From assembly GCF_002723615.1 (NCBI RefSeq), contig NZ_KZ304956.1, positions 94,887 through 158,886 of the forward strand: a stretch of 64,000 nt of DNA, in the 5' to 3' direction. The position numbers and the translations under genes were made by a program. Positions within the stretch are counted from its first letter, which is position 1. Each line of letters begins with the position of its first letter. The DNA is from Limimaricola cinnabarinus. Its GTDB lineage: Bacteria > Pseudomonadota > Alphaproteobacteria > Rhodobacterales > Rhodobacteraceae. Positions 49,592 through 59,409 of this stretch are shown here, piece after piece. The notes under the pieces are model-generated. The model saw only the letters and a program-made list of their open reading frames with translations, searched no databases and was not told where the DNA came from.

Positions 49592-50418
49592 GAGCGCCCC
49601 GCGAAGGCCGCGCGGATCAGGAGCGCCGAGACCAGCGCGATCAGCATGGCGATGGCCATCGCCTCGGGGCGCGCGGCGAGGTCGGGATCGGTGAAGCGCT
49701 GCCAGGCCAGCACCGGCAGCGCCGGCGGCGAACTCTGGCCCAGAAGCACCGGCACCTCCCACGCGCCGAAGGAAAAGGCGAAGACGATGGCGCCCGCGCG
49801 GATCAGCGCCGGGCGCAGCAGCGGCAGCAGCACCAGCCGCATCGCCGCGAAGGGCGAGGCCCCGAGCGAGCGGGCGGCGGCCTCGGGGTCGTCGCCGATC
49901 GACTGCATGTTGGCCAGCAGGATCAGCCCGATGAAGGGCACCTCCTTCCAGACGTAATGGGCGATGATGCCGATGGCATGGCGGTCCTGCGTCAATGCCG
50001 GAAAGCCCGCCGGCCCATCGATCAGCCCCGCCCCGCCCGCGATCCGCGCGAGGAACCCCGATTGCGACAGCAGCCACAATATGCCCAGCGCGCCCACCGC
50101 ATGCGGGATGGTGAGGTTGATCTGGAACAGCAGCCGCGCCAGCCCCTGCCCCGGAAAGCGGCGGCGCAGAAGCAGCGCCGCGCCGAGACCGATCAGGCAG
50201 GAGAGCGCGGTCGAGGCGAAGGCGATCCAGAGCGACAGGCCGAGCGAGCGCCAGACCCGCCCCTCGCCCAGCACGGCGGCCCATGCGTCGAGCGACCAGC
50301 CGCCGCGCCCCATGCCGAAGGAGCCCGCGAGGCCCAAGACCAGACCGCCGCCGAACAGCACCGCGATCACGCAAAGCGCGGGCGCGAGCGACAGCCATGG
50401 ATGCCCGCGCCCGATCAC
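49588..50418 (-). CDS. ABC transporter permease, first subunit (YnjC-like)
   Basis: The GTG at 50418 begins just after the binding-protein stop; an ATG at 50448 (MAGSRTSATEV) would extend it by 10 residues and overlap that gene by 29 bases. About 276 residues with six membrane helices and the EAA loop EAAARSLGASPFAAMRLVLL. It pairs with the second permease. The start is not resolved because neither has a strong ribosome site. Confidence 0.85.
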   Translation of the reverse strand: MIGRGHPWLSLAPALCVIAVLFGGGLVLGLAGSFGMGRGGWSLDAWAAVLGEGRVWRSLGLSLWIAFASTALSCLIGLGAALLLRRRFPGQGLARLLFQINLTIPHAVGALGILWLLSQSGFLARIAGGAGLIDGPAGFPALTQDRHAIGIIAHYVWKEVPFIGLILLANMQSIGDDPEAAARSLGASPFAAMRLVLLPLLRPALIRAGAIVFAFSFGAWEVPVLLGQSSPPALPVLAWQRFTDPDLAARPEAMAIAMLIALVSALLIRAAFAGRS

Positions 50419-50419
50419 C

Positions 50420-51631
50420 TCAGTTGCCGACGTTCTCGATCCAGCCATCCTCGATCGCCGAGGTCCAGTCGGGGGTCAGCTCCGGCAGCGCCGCCTGCCC
50501 CAGCTCCTCGATCGAGACGACCGAGGGGTGCCGCTCCAGCGCCGCGAAACCCGCCTGCACCTCGTCCGGGGCGCGGTCCGGCTCGATCACCGTGGCCGCG
50601 CCCCAGATTTCGGGCTGCGCCTTTTCGAGCTGCGCCTCGCCCGACAAGAGCAGGTTCTGCGTCACCATTGCGGCGGCCTTGTTCGCGGCATTGACCGGGA
50701 TCGCCATGTAGTTGGTGTTGGCGAGCGTGCCGTCGCTCAGCCCGTAGGACTGCATCGTCTCGGGGAAGATGCCGTTGACGACCGCCGTACCGATCTCGGC
50801 CGGGTCATAGGTAAAGAACAAATCCACCTCGCGGTTGGCGAACATCTGCTGCAGCTGGGTGATCGAGGTCGGGTAGGTCCGCCCCTCGCGCCACAGATGC
50901 GGCTCCAGATCGTTGAGGATCTCCCATGTCTCTCCGGCCACCGTGTCGAACGTCTCCCGGTCGAAGGGCCCGACCAGCGCATCCGCGCCGCCCGCCACAT
51001 GGGTGAAGACATGGCGCACGAAGGCGGCACCCGTGAAGTCGGGCGGCGCGGGATAGGTGAAGCGGCCCGGATTCGCCTCGATCCAGTCGATCAGCTCGGG
51101 GATCGAGCGCGGCGGCGCGGGCGTGCGGGCGCTGTCATGGGCGAAGGCGAACTGCACCCGGCTCCATGGCACCTCGCAGCCCTCCACGGGCGTGCCGAAA
51201 TCATTGGCGATGGCGGGGTTGTCGAAATTGACCAGTTCGGCGTTGGGCAGCTTGTCGACATAGCCGCACCAGACGAGGTCGCCCTGCTTCATGGTGCGGA
51301 AATTCTCGCCATTGATCCAGATCATGTCGACCGCGCCCTCGGCGGCCCCCGCCTCGACCTCGCCCAGCACGATGTTCACCGCCTCCGCCGTGTCGCTGAG
51401 CGGCACGCGGTTGAGCGTGATGTCGTATTCCTCTTCGAGGATGCCGCCGATGTAGTCGGAGACATAGGCGTTGATGTTGTCGGCCCCGCCCCACATGAAG
51501 ATGTTGACCTCGCCGCCGCGCGCCGTCTCGACGATCTCGTCCCAGCCCATGTCGAGCAGCGCATCGCCCTCCTGCGCCGCGGCCGTGCCCGCCAGCAGCA
51601 GCGCCCCGATTGCCGTCATCATCCGCTTCAT
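50420..51631 (-). CDS. ABC transporter substrate-binding protein (YnjB-like)
   Basis: GGGAGAA lies 4 bases before the ATG at 51631 (MKRMMTAIGALLLAGTAAAQ), 403 residues with a signal peptide. The segment VNIFMWGGADNINAYVSDYI resembles YnjB, and the rest is the two-lobed periplasmic binding fold. It lies first in the operon with the two permeases and the ATPase. The ligand is unknown. Confidence 0.88.
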   Translation of the reverse strand: MKRMMTAIGALLLAGTAAAQEGDALLDMGWDEIVETARGGEVNIFMWGGADNINAYVSDYIGGILEEEYDITLNRVPLSDTAEAVNIVLGEVEAGAAEGAVDMIWINGENFRTMKQGDLVWCGYVDKLPNAELVNFDNPAIANDFGTPVEGCEVPWSRVQFAFAHDSARTPAPPRSIPELIDWIEANPGRFTYPAPPDFTGAAFVRHVFTHVAGGADALVGPFDRETFDTVAGETWEILNDLEPHLWREGRTYPTSITQLQQMFANREVDLFFTYDPAEIGTAVVNGIFPETMQSYGLSDGTLANTNYMAIPVNAANKAAAMVTQNLLLSGEAQLEKAQPEIWGAATVIEPDRAPDEVQAGFAALERHPSVVSIEELGQAALPELTPDWTSAIEDGWIENVGN

Positions 51632-51751
51632 GCCGTTCTCCCGTCGATGCCGCCGGGTCGTGCCGCCCGGCCCTGCTGCCCGGCTGTGTGCCCGCGCGGC
51701 AGTATCGGCGCAACACACCAATATGTCAGGCCCTTGCAATATCCGCGCGCC

Positions 51752-52903
51752 TCAGTGATCGGCGGGCAGGCGCATCGGGTTGACCCGGTCGCGCGAAGCT
51801 GGCGCGGAGGGGGCGATCTCTCCGGTGCCCGGATCGAGCGCCGCGTACCACGCGGCCAGCGCCTCGATTTCCTCTTCCTCCAGCTCCTGCGCCGCGACGC
51901 GCATCAGGTTGTAGACCTCGGTGCCGCCGCGCACGCCGTCGCGCCAGAGCCTGAGCTGGGTGATGAGATAGGCTTCGTCCTGCCCGGCCAGCGGCGGGAA
52001 ATCCCCCTCAAGCGCATCGCCGCCGAAACCTTCGAGATCGCGCGGCCCCGGCCCGTGGCAGGCGGTGCAGGCGGGCACGTCGTCGGTGCCCGCGCGCGCC
52101 AGCTCTTCGCCCGAGGCCAGCCTATCGGGGTCCGCCCTGCCGGACCTTTTCGGCGCCGCCTCGCGCCCGGCGAACCATTCGGCCAGCTCGCGCAGCTGTT
52201 CGGGCCGCAGCTCGGAGGCCGCGTGCTGCATGATGCCGCTTTCGCGCCGCCCCTCGCGGTAGGCCATGAGCGCGGCCTCGATGTAATCGGCGTCGAAGAT
52301 GTCGAGCCGGGGCACATGCGCCCGCGTCTCGACATGACAGCCCGCGCACCATGCCGCCCCCTCGGGCGCGTCCGCCGCGGCGCGCGCGGTGATTTCGGCC
52401 TGCCGCTCGGGCGTCACCTCGCCCTCCTGGATCGCGCGCAGATAGGCGACCACGGCCCAGACGTCGTCCCCGCGCGAGGAGGGCCATTGCGGCATGCCCG
52501 ACATCTTCACCCCCTCATAGACGATCCAGTGCAGCTCCTGTGGGCTCCACGTGCCCACCGCATCGGTGATATGCGGCGGCGCGGGGTTCATGCCGCGCAC
52601 CGTGGCGCTGCGGGTCTTTCCCGGCACCGCGTGGCACATGGCGCAGGCGCTCTCGACATGCCGCGCGCCAAGCTCGATCAGCGCGGGATCGTCGAGATCG
52701 GGGGCGGGCGTCTCGGGCGCGCCGGAATAGAGATCGACCGCGTTGCGATAGGTCGTGTGCAGCGCCCAGTAGGTCGGCGGCAGATGCCCCGCCCGCGCCG
52801 AGACGTTGTAGAGCCCGAAGGCCACCGTCGCGCCCCCGGCGAGCCCCCCCGCCACGGCCAGCGCGCCCAGCGTATAGAGAACCGTCTTCATCCGCTGCTT
52901 CAT
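51752..52903 (-). CDS. triheme cytochrome c
   Basis: Codes for 383 residues. One N-terminal membrane anchor (about 8-30) precedes three heme c sites: CAMCH (87-91), CAGCH (186-190) and CTACH (279-283). Met ligands are likely in SGMPQW and similar segments. The first domain is like single-heme cytochromes; the second and third look like a diheme c4-type unit. It is first in line after the oxidase genes, so it may feed electrons to the caa3 oxidase. It overlaps the CtaG-like gene by 4 bases. Confidence 0.9.
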   Translation of the reverse strand: MKQRMKTVLYTLGALAVAGGLAGGATVAFGLYNVSARAGHLPPTYWALHTTYRNAVDLYSGAPETPAPDLDDPALIELGARHVESACAMCHAVPGKTRSATVRGMNPAPPHITDAVGTWSPQELHWIVYEGVKMSGMPQWPSSRGDDVWAVVAYLRAIQEGEVTPERQAEITARAAADAPEGAAWCAGCHVETRAHVPRLDIFDADYIEAALMAYREGRRESGIMQHAASELRPEQLRELAEWFAGREAAPKRSGRADPDRLASGEELARAGTDDVPACTACHGPGPRDLEGFGGDALEGDFPPLAGQDEAYLITQLRLWRDGVRGGTEVYNLMRVAAQELEEEEIEALAAWYAALDPGTGEIAPSAPASRDRVNPMRLPADH

Positions 52904-53493
52904 GCCGCGGCCTCCCTTTCATTCACCGCGCGGGAGGTGAGCCACAGCCCCGCCACGAGATAGACCGGCGTGCCGAGGCCGAGCATGATCATGCCGCCCA
53001 TCTGCTGGCCCGTGAGGTTCGGCATCAGCCCGCACCACGCCGCATAGAGATCGCGCGGCGCGAGGATCAGCAGCGCGCCCAGAAGCGTCATGTGCATCGA
53101 GGTGAGCAAGAGCCCCCCGGCCCCCGCCAGCGGATGCCCCGCCCGCAGACAGCCCGCCCAGACCAGCAGCCCGGCGATGAGAAAGCTCGCCTGCTCGGCC
53201 ACGAACCACGGCGCGGAGCCGTAGGAGAGCCCATGCGCGCGCGGCAGGTGCCAGCCCCAGACCACCGCGAATTCGAGCGCGGCGGCGATGAGCGGGCCGA
53301 GCGCCAGCGCCCGGCCCAGCGCGGGCCAGCCCAGCACCAGAAGCGGTGCCGCCAGCGCCACGATCGCCATGTGCCGCAGCATGTGCCCGGCGAAGGGCGC
53401 GTCGAACCCCATGGAGCGCGGCGCGACCCAGATCGCCGCCAGCAGCCCCAGCCCGAGGGTCAGCGGCACCGGCCTGAGCGCGCCGGGCGTCAT
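52900..53493 (-). CDS. ctaG: CtaG-like cytochrome c oxidase assembly protein (caa3 type)
   Basis: The ATG at 53493 (MTPGALRPVPLTLGL) gives 197 residues. About five membrane helices with the conserved histidines of CtaG_2: APFAGHMLRHMAIVAL, then VWGWHLPRAHGL and LTSMHMTLLGALLILAP. It inserts copper or helps assemble the caa3 oxidase. Overlapping stops and starts link it to its neighbours. Confidence 0.88.
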   Translation of the reverse strand: MTPGALRPVPLTLGLGLLAAIWVAPRSMGFDAPFAGHMLRHMAIVALAAPLLVLGWPALGRALALGPLIAAALEFAVVWGWHLPRAHGLSYGSAPWFVAEQASFLIAGLLVWAGCLRAGHPLAGAGGLLLTSMHMTLLGALLILAPRDLYAAWCGLMPNLTGQQMGGMIMLGLGTPVYLVAGLWLTSRAVNEREAAA

Positions 53494-53918
53494 CGGCAGC
53501 TGCCCAGCAGGATCAGCGGCAGCGTGTCGTAGACCACGCCGATGAACGAGACGATCGCCAGAAGAAAACCCGCATGGCCGAGAAACTGGTGCCGGTCCTC
53601 GGCGCTGCCCTCGGGGTTGGTGAATTCGCCCGTGTCGCGCACGTCCCAGCGCAGAAAGGCGCGCCAGCCGATCCAGGCGATGGCGGCGAGCATGAGGGCG
53701 GTCATCGCGATCAGCGCAAAGCGCAGGGTGTTCATGTCGAACAGCGCCCCGAACTTGAAGCAGTAGACCGAAACGGCGGCGTAGCTGATGATGAAGTGAA
53801 ACGCCCAGATCGTCGGCGCGAAGGCGATCCGCCACAGGCTTTCGCGCTCTTCGGAGAACTCGCGCTCGTCGCCATGCGGCTGCGGCTGCGGTTCGCGGTC
53901 GTGATCGTCGCGGTCCAT
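53490..53918 (-). CDS. small membrane protein in the oxidase cluster
   Basis: The ATG at 53918 (MDRDDHDREPQPQPHGDER) codes for 142 residues. The acidic/His-rich N terminus could bind metal. Three membrane helices follow (around IAFAPTIWAFHFIISYAAV, FALIAMTALMLAAIAWIGW and HAGFLLAIVSFIGVVY). No family name is certain; its place between the fused oxidase subunit and ctaG suggests subunit IV or an assembly factor. Confidence 0.75.
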   Translation of the reverse strand: MDRDDHDREPQPQPHGDEREFSEERESLWRIAFAPTIWAFHFIISYAAVSVYCFKFGALFDMNTLRFALIAMTALMLAAIAWIGWRAFLRWDVRDTGEFTNPEGSAEDRHQFLGHAGFLLAIVSFIGVVYDTLPLILLGSCR

Positions 53919-53929
53919 GCGCCCCTCCC

Positions 53930-56500
53930 TCACATCATCCGCGGCACGAGGCCGATCATCGCGCCCGTGACCAGCGCCGTCAGCCCGAGAAAATGCCAGA
54001 ACAGCGTGACGTTCCACAGATCGGCGTCGTAGCGCGGGGTGAGCTTGCCGAAGAGCGAACCGGCAAGGCAGTAGAGCTGCATGATCGTGCCCGCGATGCC
54101 ATGCGCCACCACCCAGACCATCAGCGCCCACATCATCGCCGGGTAGACATGGGATGTCGGGTCGAGATCCAGCACCGAGAGGATGAAGCCGCCCATGCCC
54201 GACAGGGTCAGCAAGGGCGCGGCCGCCAGCGCGGCCCGTGCCAGCCCGACCCGCCCCGCGCGGTTGAGGCTGCGCGCGCCGCGGGTCAGCGCCCATGAGA
54301 GCGCGAAGGCCGCGGTGGCCAGCGCCACGAAAAGCCCCGAGGCATGTTCGGCGCCGGGCGGCGGGAAGGCGGTGTTGGAGGTCCAGTAGAAGAACACCCC
54401 GAAGACCAGCGAGGCGAAGGCCGTGGCGTCGCCCAGCATGGTGATCCAGACCGCCCACCAGCCCACCGCCTGCGGCCCCGCCGCATAGGTCGGCAGGCTC
54501 AGGCCGAGACCGACATCCTTCATGTCCTTTTCCGGCGGCCGCGCGGTCGTGGTCCACAGCCAGTAGATGATCGAGACCACGGCGAAGGCGGCGCAGATGA
54601 TCGCCGGGGTGTAGAGGTGGAAGGTCGGAAAGATGAAGGCCCCGCCGGTGAAGGCTGCGGCCATGATGGTGATATAGGCCGGGCCGGTGACCCGCTGCAC
54701 CTGTATGGGCCGCGCGTCGATCACGCTGGTCACGATGGTCTCGCGGTATCCCTCCTCGGCATCGGGGAGATAGTAGCGCCCCGCATCCATCCGCTCGACC
54801 AGCTTGGGCTGGTCCCAAAGCGGGTAGCGCGTCGTGATGTGCGGGATCGAGCGGACGCCCCATTTCGTCTCGGGGATCTCGTGGCTCCATTCCAGCGTGC
54901 CGCCGCCCCACGGGTTGCGCGCGATCTGCGGCTGGTCCTTCTTGGGGCGCACGATGTCCCAGGCAAAGATGGCGAAGCCCGCCGCGATGACGAAGGCGCC
55001 GACGGTCGAGATCTGGTTGAGCCAGTCGATGCCGAGCCCGCCCGGATAGGTATAGACCCGGCGCGGCATGCCCAGAAGCCCGGTGAGGTGCATCGGCAGG
55101 AAGGTGACGTTGAAGCCGGTGAAGATCAGCCAGAAGGCCCAGCGCCCGAGCCGCTCGGAGAGCATCTTCTTTCGGAAGAACGGGAAGAAGTAATAGACCC
55201 CCGCGATCACCGGAAACACCATGCCGCCGAACAGCGTGTAATGCAGATGCGCGACGATGAAATAGGTGTCGTGCACCTGCCAGTCGAAGGGCGCGACCGC
55301 GACCATGACGCCGGTCAGGCCACCGGCGGTGAAGATCGCCAGAGCGCCTGCGATCCACAGCATCGGCAGCGTCATCTTCACCCGCCCCGCGATCAGCGTG
55401 GCGACGAAGGCGAAAAGCTGGATGCCGGTCGGGATGACGACGGCCTCGGAGGCCGCCGAGAAGAAGCCGAGGCTGATATTGGGCAGGCCGGTGGTGTACA
55501 TGTGATGCACCCAGAGCCCGAAGCTCAGAAAGCCGGTGCCCACCGCCGACAGCACGATCCACGAATAGCCCAGGATCGGACGGCGCGCGACGGTCGGCAC
55601 GATCATCGCCGCGATGGCGATCGAGGGCAGGAAGATGATGTAGACCTCCGGGTGGCCGAAGATCCAGAACAGATGCTGCCAGAGCATCGGATCGCCGCCG
55701 CGGGTGTGATCGAAGAAGGGCCAGTCGAACGAGCGCTCCAGCTCGAACAGGAAATCGCCCGCGATCAGCGGCGGGAAGGCAAAGAGGATCATGCCGCCGA
55801 CCACGAGGACGTACCACGCATAAAGCGGCATGACGTTGACCCGCATGCCGGGCGGGCGGCATTTGAGCGCGCCGACGATCAGCTCCACCGCGGCGGCGAT
55901 CGAGGCGATCTCGATGAAGGACAGGCCCAGGAGCCAGATGTCGGAACCGATGCCGAGCTCGATCGTGGCCAGGGGCGGATACATGAACCAGCCCGCCTTG
56001 GGCGCGGCGGAAAACAGGATCGAGCCGATCACGAAGATGCCGCCGATCAGGAAGGCCCAGTAGCCATAGGCCGAAAGCCTCGGAAACGGCATGTCGCGCG
56101 CGCCGAGGAAAGCGGGCAGGATCAGGATCGAGATCGCCTCGAACATCGGCACGGCAAAGAGGAACATCATCGCCGAGCCGTGCATGGTGAAGAGCTGGTT
56201 GAACATGTCGGCCGAGATGAGGTCGTTCTCCGGCACCCAGAGCTGCAACCGCATCAGGAGCGCCATGACGCCCGCGATCAGCATGAAGACGAAGGCGGTC
56301 ATCGTGTACCAGGCGCCGACCTCGGAGTTGTTCACCGCCGTCCAGTAGCGCCAGCCGTCGGGCGTCTTCCAGGCCTTGCGCAGGTTCTCCTTCTGCCGCT
56401 TCTGCACCTCTTCGGGCACCGGCTCGTTCAGCATCTCCTCGGTCGGCGGATAGACCCCCTCGGCCATGAGGTCGCCTGCGGGGATTTGGCGGTCGGTCAT
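53930..56500 (-). CDS. ctaD: cytochrome c oxidase subunits I and III, fused (caa3 type)
   Basis: The ATG at 56500 (MTDRQIPAGDLMAEGVY) overlaps the subunit II stop (ATGA); 856 residues. Residues about 60-560 are subunit I: MHGSAMMFLFAVPMFEAISI, WQHLFWIFGHPEVYIIFLP (with the CuB ligand region and cross-linked Tyr), HHMYTTGL, and the heme ligands in HDTYFIVAHLHYTLFG. From about 620 a subunit III-like helix bundle follows. This terminal oxidase reduces oxygen to water and pumps protons. Fused I-III is typical of caa3 oxidases. Confidence 0.95.
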   Translation of the reverse strand: MTDRQIPAGDLMAEGVYPPTEEMLNEPVPEEVQKRQKENLRKAWKTPDGWRYWTAVNNSEVGAWYTMTAFVFMLIAGVMALLMRLQLWVPENDLISADMFNQLFTMHGSAMMFLFAVPMFEAISILILPAFLGARDMPFPRLSAYGYWAFLIGGIFVIGSILFSAAPKAGWFMYPPLATIELGIGSDIWLLGLSFIEIASIAAAVELIVGALKCRPPGMRVNVMPLYAWYVLVVGGMILFAFPPLIAGDFLFELERSFDWPFFDHTRGGDPMLWQHLFWIFGHPEVYIIFLPSIAIAAMIVPTVARRPILGYSWIVLSAVGTGFLSFGLWVHHMYTTGLPNISLGFFSAASEAVVIPTGIQLFAFVATLIAGRVKMTLPMLWIAGALAIFTAGGLTGVMVAVAPFDWQVHDTYFIVAHLHYTLFGGMVFPVIAGVYYFFPFFRKKMLSERLGRWAFWLIFTGFNVTFLPMHLTGLLGMPRRVYTYPGGLGIDWLNQISTVGAFVIAAGFAIFAWDIVRPKKDQPQIARNPWGGGTLEWSHEIPETKWGVRSIPHITTRYPLWDQPKLVERMDAGRYYLPDAEEGYRETIVTSVIDARPIQVQRVTGPAYITIMAAAFTGGAFIFPTFHLYTPAIICAAFAVVSIIYWLWTTTARPPEKDMKDVGLGLSLPTYAAGPQAVGWWAVWITMLGDATAFASLVFGVFFYWTSNTAFPPPGAEHASGLFVALATAAFALSWALTRGARSLNRAGRVGLARAALAAAPLLTLSGMGGFILSVLDLDPTSHVYPAMMWALMVWVVAHGIAGTIMQLYCLAGSLFGKLTPRYDADLWNVTLFWHFLGLTALVTGAMIGLVPRMM

Positions 56501-57507
56501 TCGAGGCCCTCGAGATAGGCGGCGATCGCGCCGATCTGCGCGTCCGAAAGGTGGTCGTATGCGGGCATTTCGGCGCCGGGCTTCCAGGCGCCGGGATTTG
56601 CGACCCATCTGGCGAAATCCTCGACGCCGGTGCCAAGCCGCCCGGCGGCGAGCGAATGGCGCGCGCCGACATGGGTGAGATCCGGCCCCACCCGCCCCAT
56701 GGCGGGCGTGCCGCGCACCGTGTGGCAGGCGCCGCAGCCCTGGGTCAGGAACAGCGCGGCACCCCGACCGGCCTCCGGCGTGGCGGGGGCCGCCGCCGGT
56801 TCGGCCTCGGCATCGAGCCAGGCCTCGAAGGCGTCGGGCTCCATCACCTCGGCCTCGAAGGCCATCCAGGCATGGCTCTCGCCGCAGAACTCGGCGCATT
56901 GGCCGCGATAGATGCCGGGTTTCTCCGGCCCGAGCGTCATCTCGGTCACCCGGCCGGGAAACATGTCCATCTTGCCGCCCAAGCTCGGCACCCAGAAGGA
57001 ATGGATCACCTTCTTGCTGTCGAGAAGGAAGGTCGAGCGCTCGCCCGCGGGCAGGCGGATCTCGTTGGCGGTGGTGACGGTCGAGCCGTCCTCGCGCTCA
57101 TATTCGACGCGCCACCACCATTGCTCACCCGTCACGCGGATCACCGGCCCGTCGCCGGTGGCGCGCAGCTCGGGCATGAGGGTTAGGCCGTAAACCAGCA
57201 GCGCGCCGAGCGTGACGGTCGGAAACAGGATGCCGCCGAGGACCACCAGCCAGTTGGCCACGCGCTGCGAATGCGGCGCCGGGCTGCGCCGCGTGGCCCA
57301 GTAGAACAGCCCGTTCATGCCGAACCACAGCACCACCGCGCCCACCAGCATGACCACGAAGAGATCGGTCAGGATGCGCGCATCCGCGCCGCCATCGACC
57401 AGCACCGATTGCCGCCCCTCGCAGGCGGCGAGCAGCAGGGGCGAGGCAAGCAGCAGCCGCGACGATCCGGGCGGCAGGGCTCTTCGGGCGCGGGTGTCGC
57501 GGGTCAT
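56497..57507 (-). CDS. ctaC: cytochrome c oxidase subunit II with heme c domain (caa3 type)
   Basis: The ATG at 57507 (MTRDTRARRALPPGSSR) is preferred over a longer start; 336 residues. Lipoprotein-like signal (LLLASPLLLAAC), two membrane helices, then the CuA domain with FWVPSLGGKMDMFPGR and CAEFCGESHAWM binding both copper ions. A C-terminal heme c domain has CGACHTV and Met in EMPAYDHL. It takes electrons from cytochrome c and passes them to subunit I. First gene of the oxidase operon. Confidence 0.94.
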   Translation of the reverse strand: MTRDTRARRALPPGSSRLLLASPLLLAACEGRQSVLVDGGADARILTDLFVVMLVGAVVLWFGMNGLFYWATRRSPAPHSQRVANWLVVLGGILFPTVTLGALLVYGLTLMPELRATGDGPVIRVTGEQWWWRVEYEREDGSTVTTANEIRLPAGERSTFLLDSKKVIHSFWVPSLGGKMDMFPGRVTEMTLGPEKPGIYRGQCAEFCGESHAWMAFEAEVMEPDAFEAWLDAEAEPAAAPATPEAGRGAALFLTQGCGACHTVRGTPAMGRVGPDLTHVGARHSLAAGRLGTGVEDFARWVANPGAWKPGAEMPAYDHLSDAQIGAIAAYLEGLE

Positions 57508-57668
57508 GCATCGTCCGTGAAAGAGGCGCGCGGGGGCGGAGGTCACGACAATGAGAGGGCGCGCGGCGTTGCGGTCAAGCGCGCGGCGGCGTTAAAGGCA
57601 CGGACCAGCGGGGAAATCGGCGGCCACCGCCTTCGAAGACGCCCTGCCCCCAGCTCAGCGGATGCCCC

Positions 57669-58328
57669 ATGCTCGACAAGATCAGACCCGTCCACGCCTT
57701 CGCCCTCGCCTGCCTCGCCCTCGCGCTGGGCGTGGCGGTCGGTCTCGGGCTGGGCGATCTCGACAACCAGTTCCGCGAAAGCGGCATCGTCACCTATACC
57801 TCCGCCGCGCTGCTGGCGCTGACGGCGGCGATGAGCCTGCGCATCGGCCGGTTGCGCCGCGCCGGCGCCGGATGGTCATGGCGCGATCCGCGCATCGTCT
57901 GGCTGGCGATCGGTCTGGGCTTCGTCTGGCTGGCGCTCGACGATCTCGCCCAGATCCACGAGAATCTCGACCGGCTGCTGCACCGTCTCGCGGGCATCGA
58001 GGAGACGCCGCTCACCGACCGGCTCGACGACCTGATCATCCTTGCCTACGGGCTCATCGGCGCGGGCGTGATGTGGGCCTGCCGCTCGGAGCTTCGGCGC
58101 TTTCCGCAGATGCTGGGCTGGCTCGGCATCGGCGCGGCGCTGCTGGTGCTTCAGGTGGCGCTCGACATGCTGCTCAACGATGCAAGCTGGGTGATGTCCC
58201 TGGGCATCTCCGCCCGGCCCGATCTCGCCCATGATCTGGGCGAGATCGCGGAGGAAAGCATCAAGCTTCTGGCCGAGGCCGCGTTTCTGAGCGCCTTCAT
58301 CAAGGCGCGGCGCGGCCTCGCGGGCTAG
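57669..58328 (+). CDS. multi-pass membrane protein, unknown function
   Basis: Codes for 219 residues. Six hydrophobic helices, with a central acidic region [20 protein letters not shown] and [19 protein letters not shown]. The only plus-strand gene between the oxidase and queuosine groups; its stop overlaps the end of queE by 4 bases (convergent). I do not recognise the family. Confidence 0.75.
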   Translation: MLDKIRPVHAFALACLALALGVAVGLGLGDLDNQFRESGIVTYTSAALLALTAAMSLRIGRLRRAGAGWSWRDPRIVWLAIGLGFVWLALDDLAQIHENLDRLLHRLAGIEETPLTDRLDDLIILAYGLIGAGVMWACRSELRRFPQMLGWLGIGAALLVLQVALDMLLNDASWVMSLGISARPDLAHDLGEIAEESIKLLAEAAFLSAFIKARRGLAG

Positions 58329-59044
58329 ACGCCGCGCTTGTTGCCCCAGATCAGCACATGCAGCTGCGGCAGCACCCGCGCCGCGAACCAGCCATCGGCG
58401 AGGGTGCGGCTGACCAGCCAGTCCATCCGGTCGGTGATGCCGTCCATGTCGATTTCGGCATCCTCGGCCTCTGGCGGCGGCGGGGTGTGGTTGCCGGGCT
58501 GCAGATAGACCGGAAGGTCCGGATAGCGCGCCGCCACGCCGCGGGCCCAGAGGTAATCGGTCTCGTCGAACACCACGATCTTGAGGATCGCCTCCGCCTT
58601 TCCCGCAGCCTTCAGGCAGTCGTCGAAACGGTCCCAGTCGGGCGTCTCGCCCGAGGAGGGCGGCTTGGGGGAGAGCACCAAGGGCTCCAGCCGCGAGAAC
58701 CAGTCGCGCGCGACCGAGCCTTGGGTCTCCAGCGCGAAGCCATAGCCCAGCGCCCGGCCCTTCTCGATCAGCGGGCCGCAATCCTGGATCGCCGGGTTGC
58801 CGCCAGAAATGGTGACGGTGAGGGGCCGCCCGCCGGACAGCTCCGCCACCTTGGCCCAAACCTCGTCCGTCTCCATCGCCGCCCATGTGTGGCGGTATTC
58901 GCTCTCGACCGAATGCAGGCTGTCGCACCACGAGCAGCGGTAATCGCAGCCGCCCAGCCGCACGAAGACCGTCGCCTGCCCGATCAGCGCGCCCTCGCCC
59001 TGGATCGTCGGGCCGAAGATCTCCGATACCCTGAGCGTGCTCAT
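58325..59044 (-). CDS. queE: 7-carboxy-7-deazaguanine synthase
   Basis: The ATG at 59044 ([19 protein letters not shown]) gives 239 residues. It is a radical-SAM enzyme with the cluster motif CDYRCSWC (Cx3Cx2C) and the GGNP motif in [12 protein letters not shown]. It converts 6-carboxytetrahydropterin to CDG in queuosine synthesis. It is the last of the queC-queD-queE set on the minus strand, with a 4-base overlap to queD. Confidence 0.94.
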   Translation of the reverse strand: MSTLRVSEIFGPTIQGEGALIGQATVFVRLGGCDYRCSWCDSLHSVESEYRHTWAAMETDEVWAKVAELSGGRPLTVTISGGNPAIQDCGPLIEKGRALGYGFALETQGSVARDWFSRLEPLVLSPKPPSSGETPDWDRFDDCLKAAGKAEAILKIVVFDETDYLWARGVAARYPDLPVYLQPGNHTPPPPEAEDAEIDMDGITDRMDWLVSRTLADGWFAARVLPQLHVLIWGNKRGV

Positions 59045-59409
59045 GCCGCGCTCCGGGGCCGGTATTCGGCCCATGTCTTGGGCGTCTCGGAGATGCGCAC
59101 GGCGCTGACCTGTGCCCAGCGCGCGCGCGCCCAGTCATAGATCTCCTTGGCCAGCACTTCCGAGGTCACCCGGTCATGGCCGAACACCTCGTTGAGATGC
59201 CGGTGGTCGAGATGATCGTCGATCCAGGTCTTCAGCGGTTTCAACGCCTTGTAATCGAGCACGAAGCCGTTCTCGTCGAGTTCCTCGGCCTGAAGCTCCA
59301 CCACGGCGATGTAGTTGTGCCCGTGCAGCCGCGCGCAGGGGTGATCCTCGGGCAGGCCGCATAGCTGGTGGGAGGCGGAGAAGTGGAACTCCTTGGTGAT
59401 GGTGTACAT
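59041..59409 (-). CDS. queD: 6-carboxytetrahydropterin synthase
   Basis: The ATG at 59409 shares one base with the queC stop (TGATG) and codes for 122 residues. Zinc histidines in FHFSASHQL and LHGHNY, with the catalytic Cys in [16 protein letters not shown], and Glu near [11 protein letters not shown]. It makes carboxytetrahydropterin from dihydroneopterin triphosphate. Middle gene of the operon. Confidence 0.95.
   Translation of the reverse strand: MYTITKEFHFSASHQLCGLPEDHPCARLHGHNYIAVVELQAEELDENGFVLDYKALKPLKTWIDDHLDHRHLNEVFGHDRVTSEVLAKEIYDWARARWAQVSAVRISETPKTWAEYRPRSAA

Noticed and set aside
53490..56672. Very long minus-strand frame of 1060 codons over the oxidase genes
   Set aside because: Only the last 142 codons from 53918 are real. 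The rest is a shadow of ctaD in another frame, rich in Arg, His and Gly.
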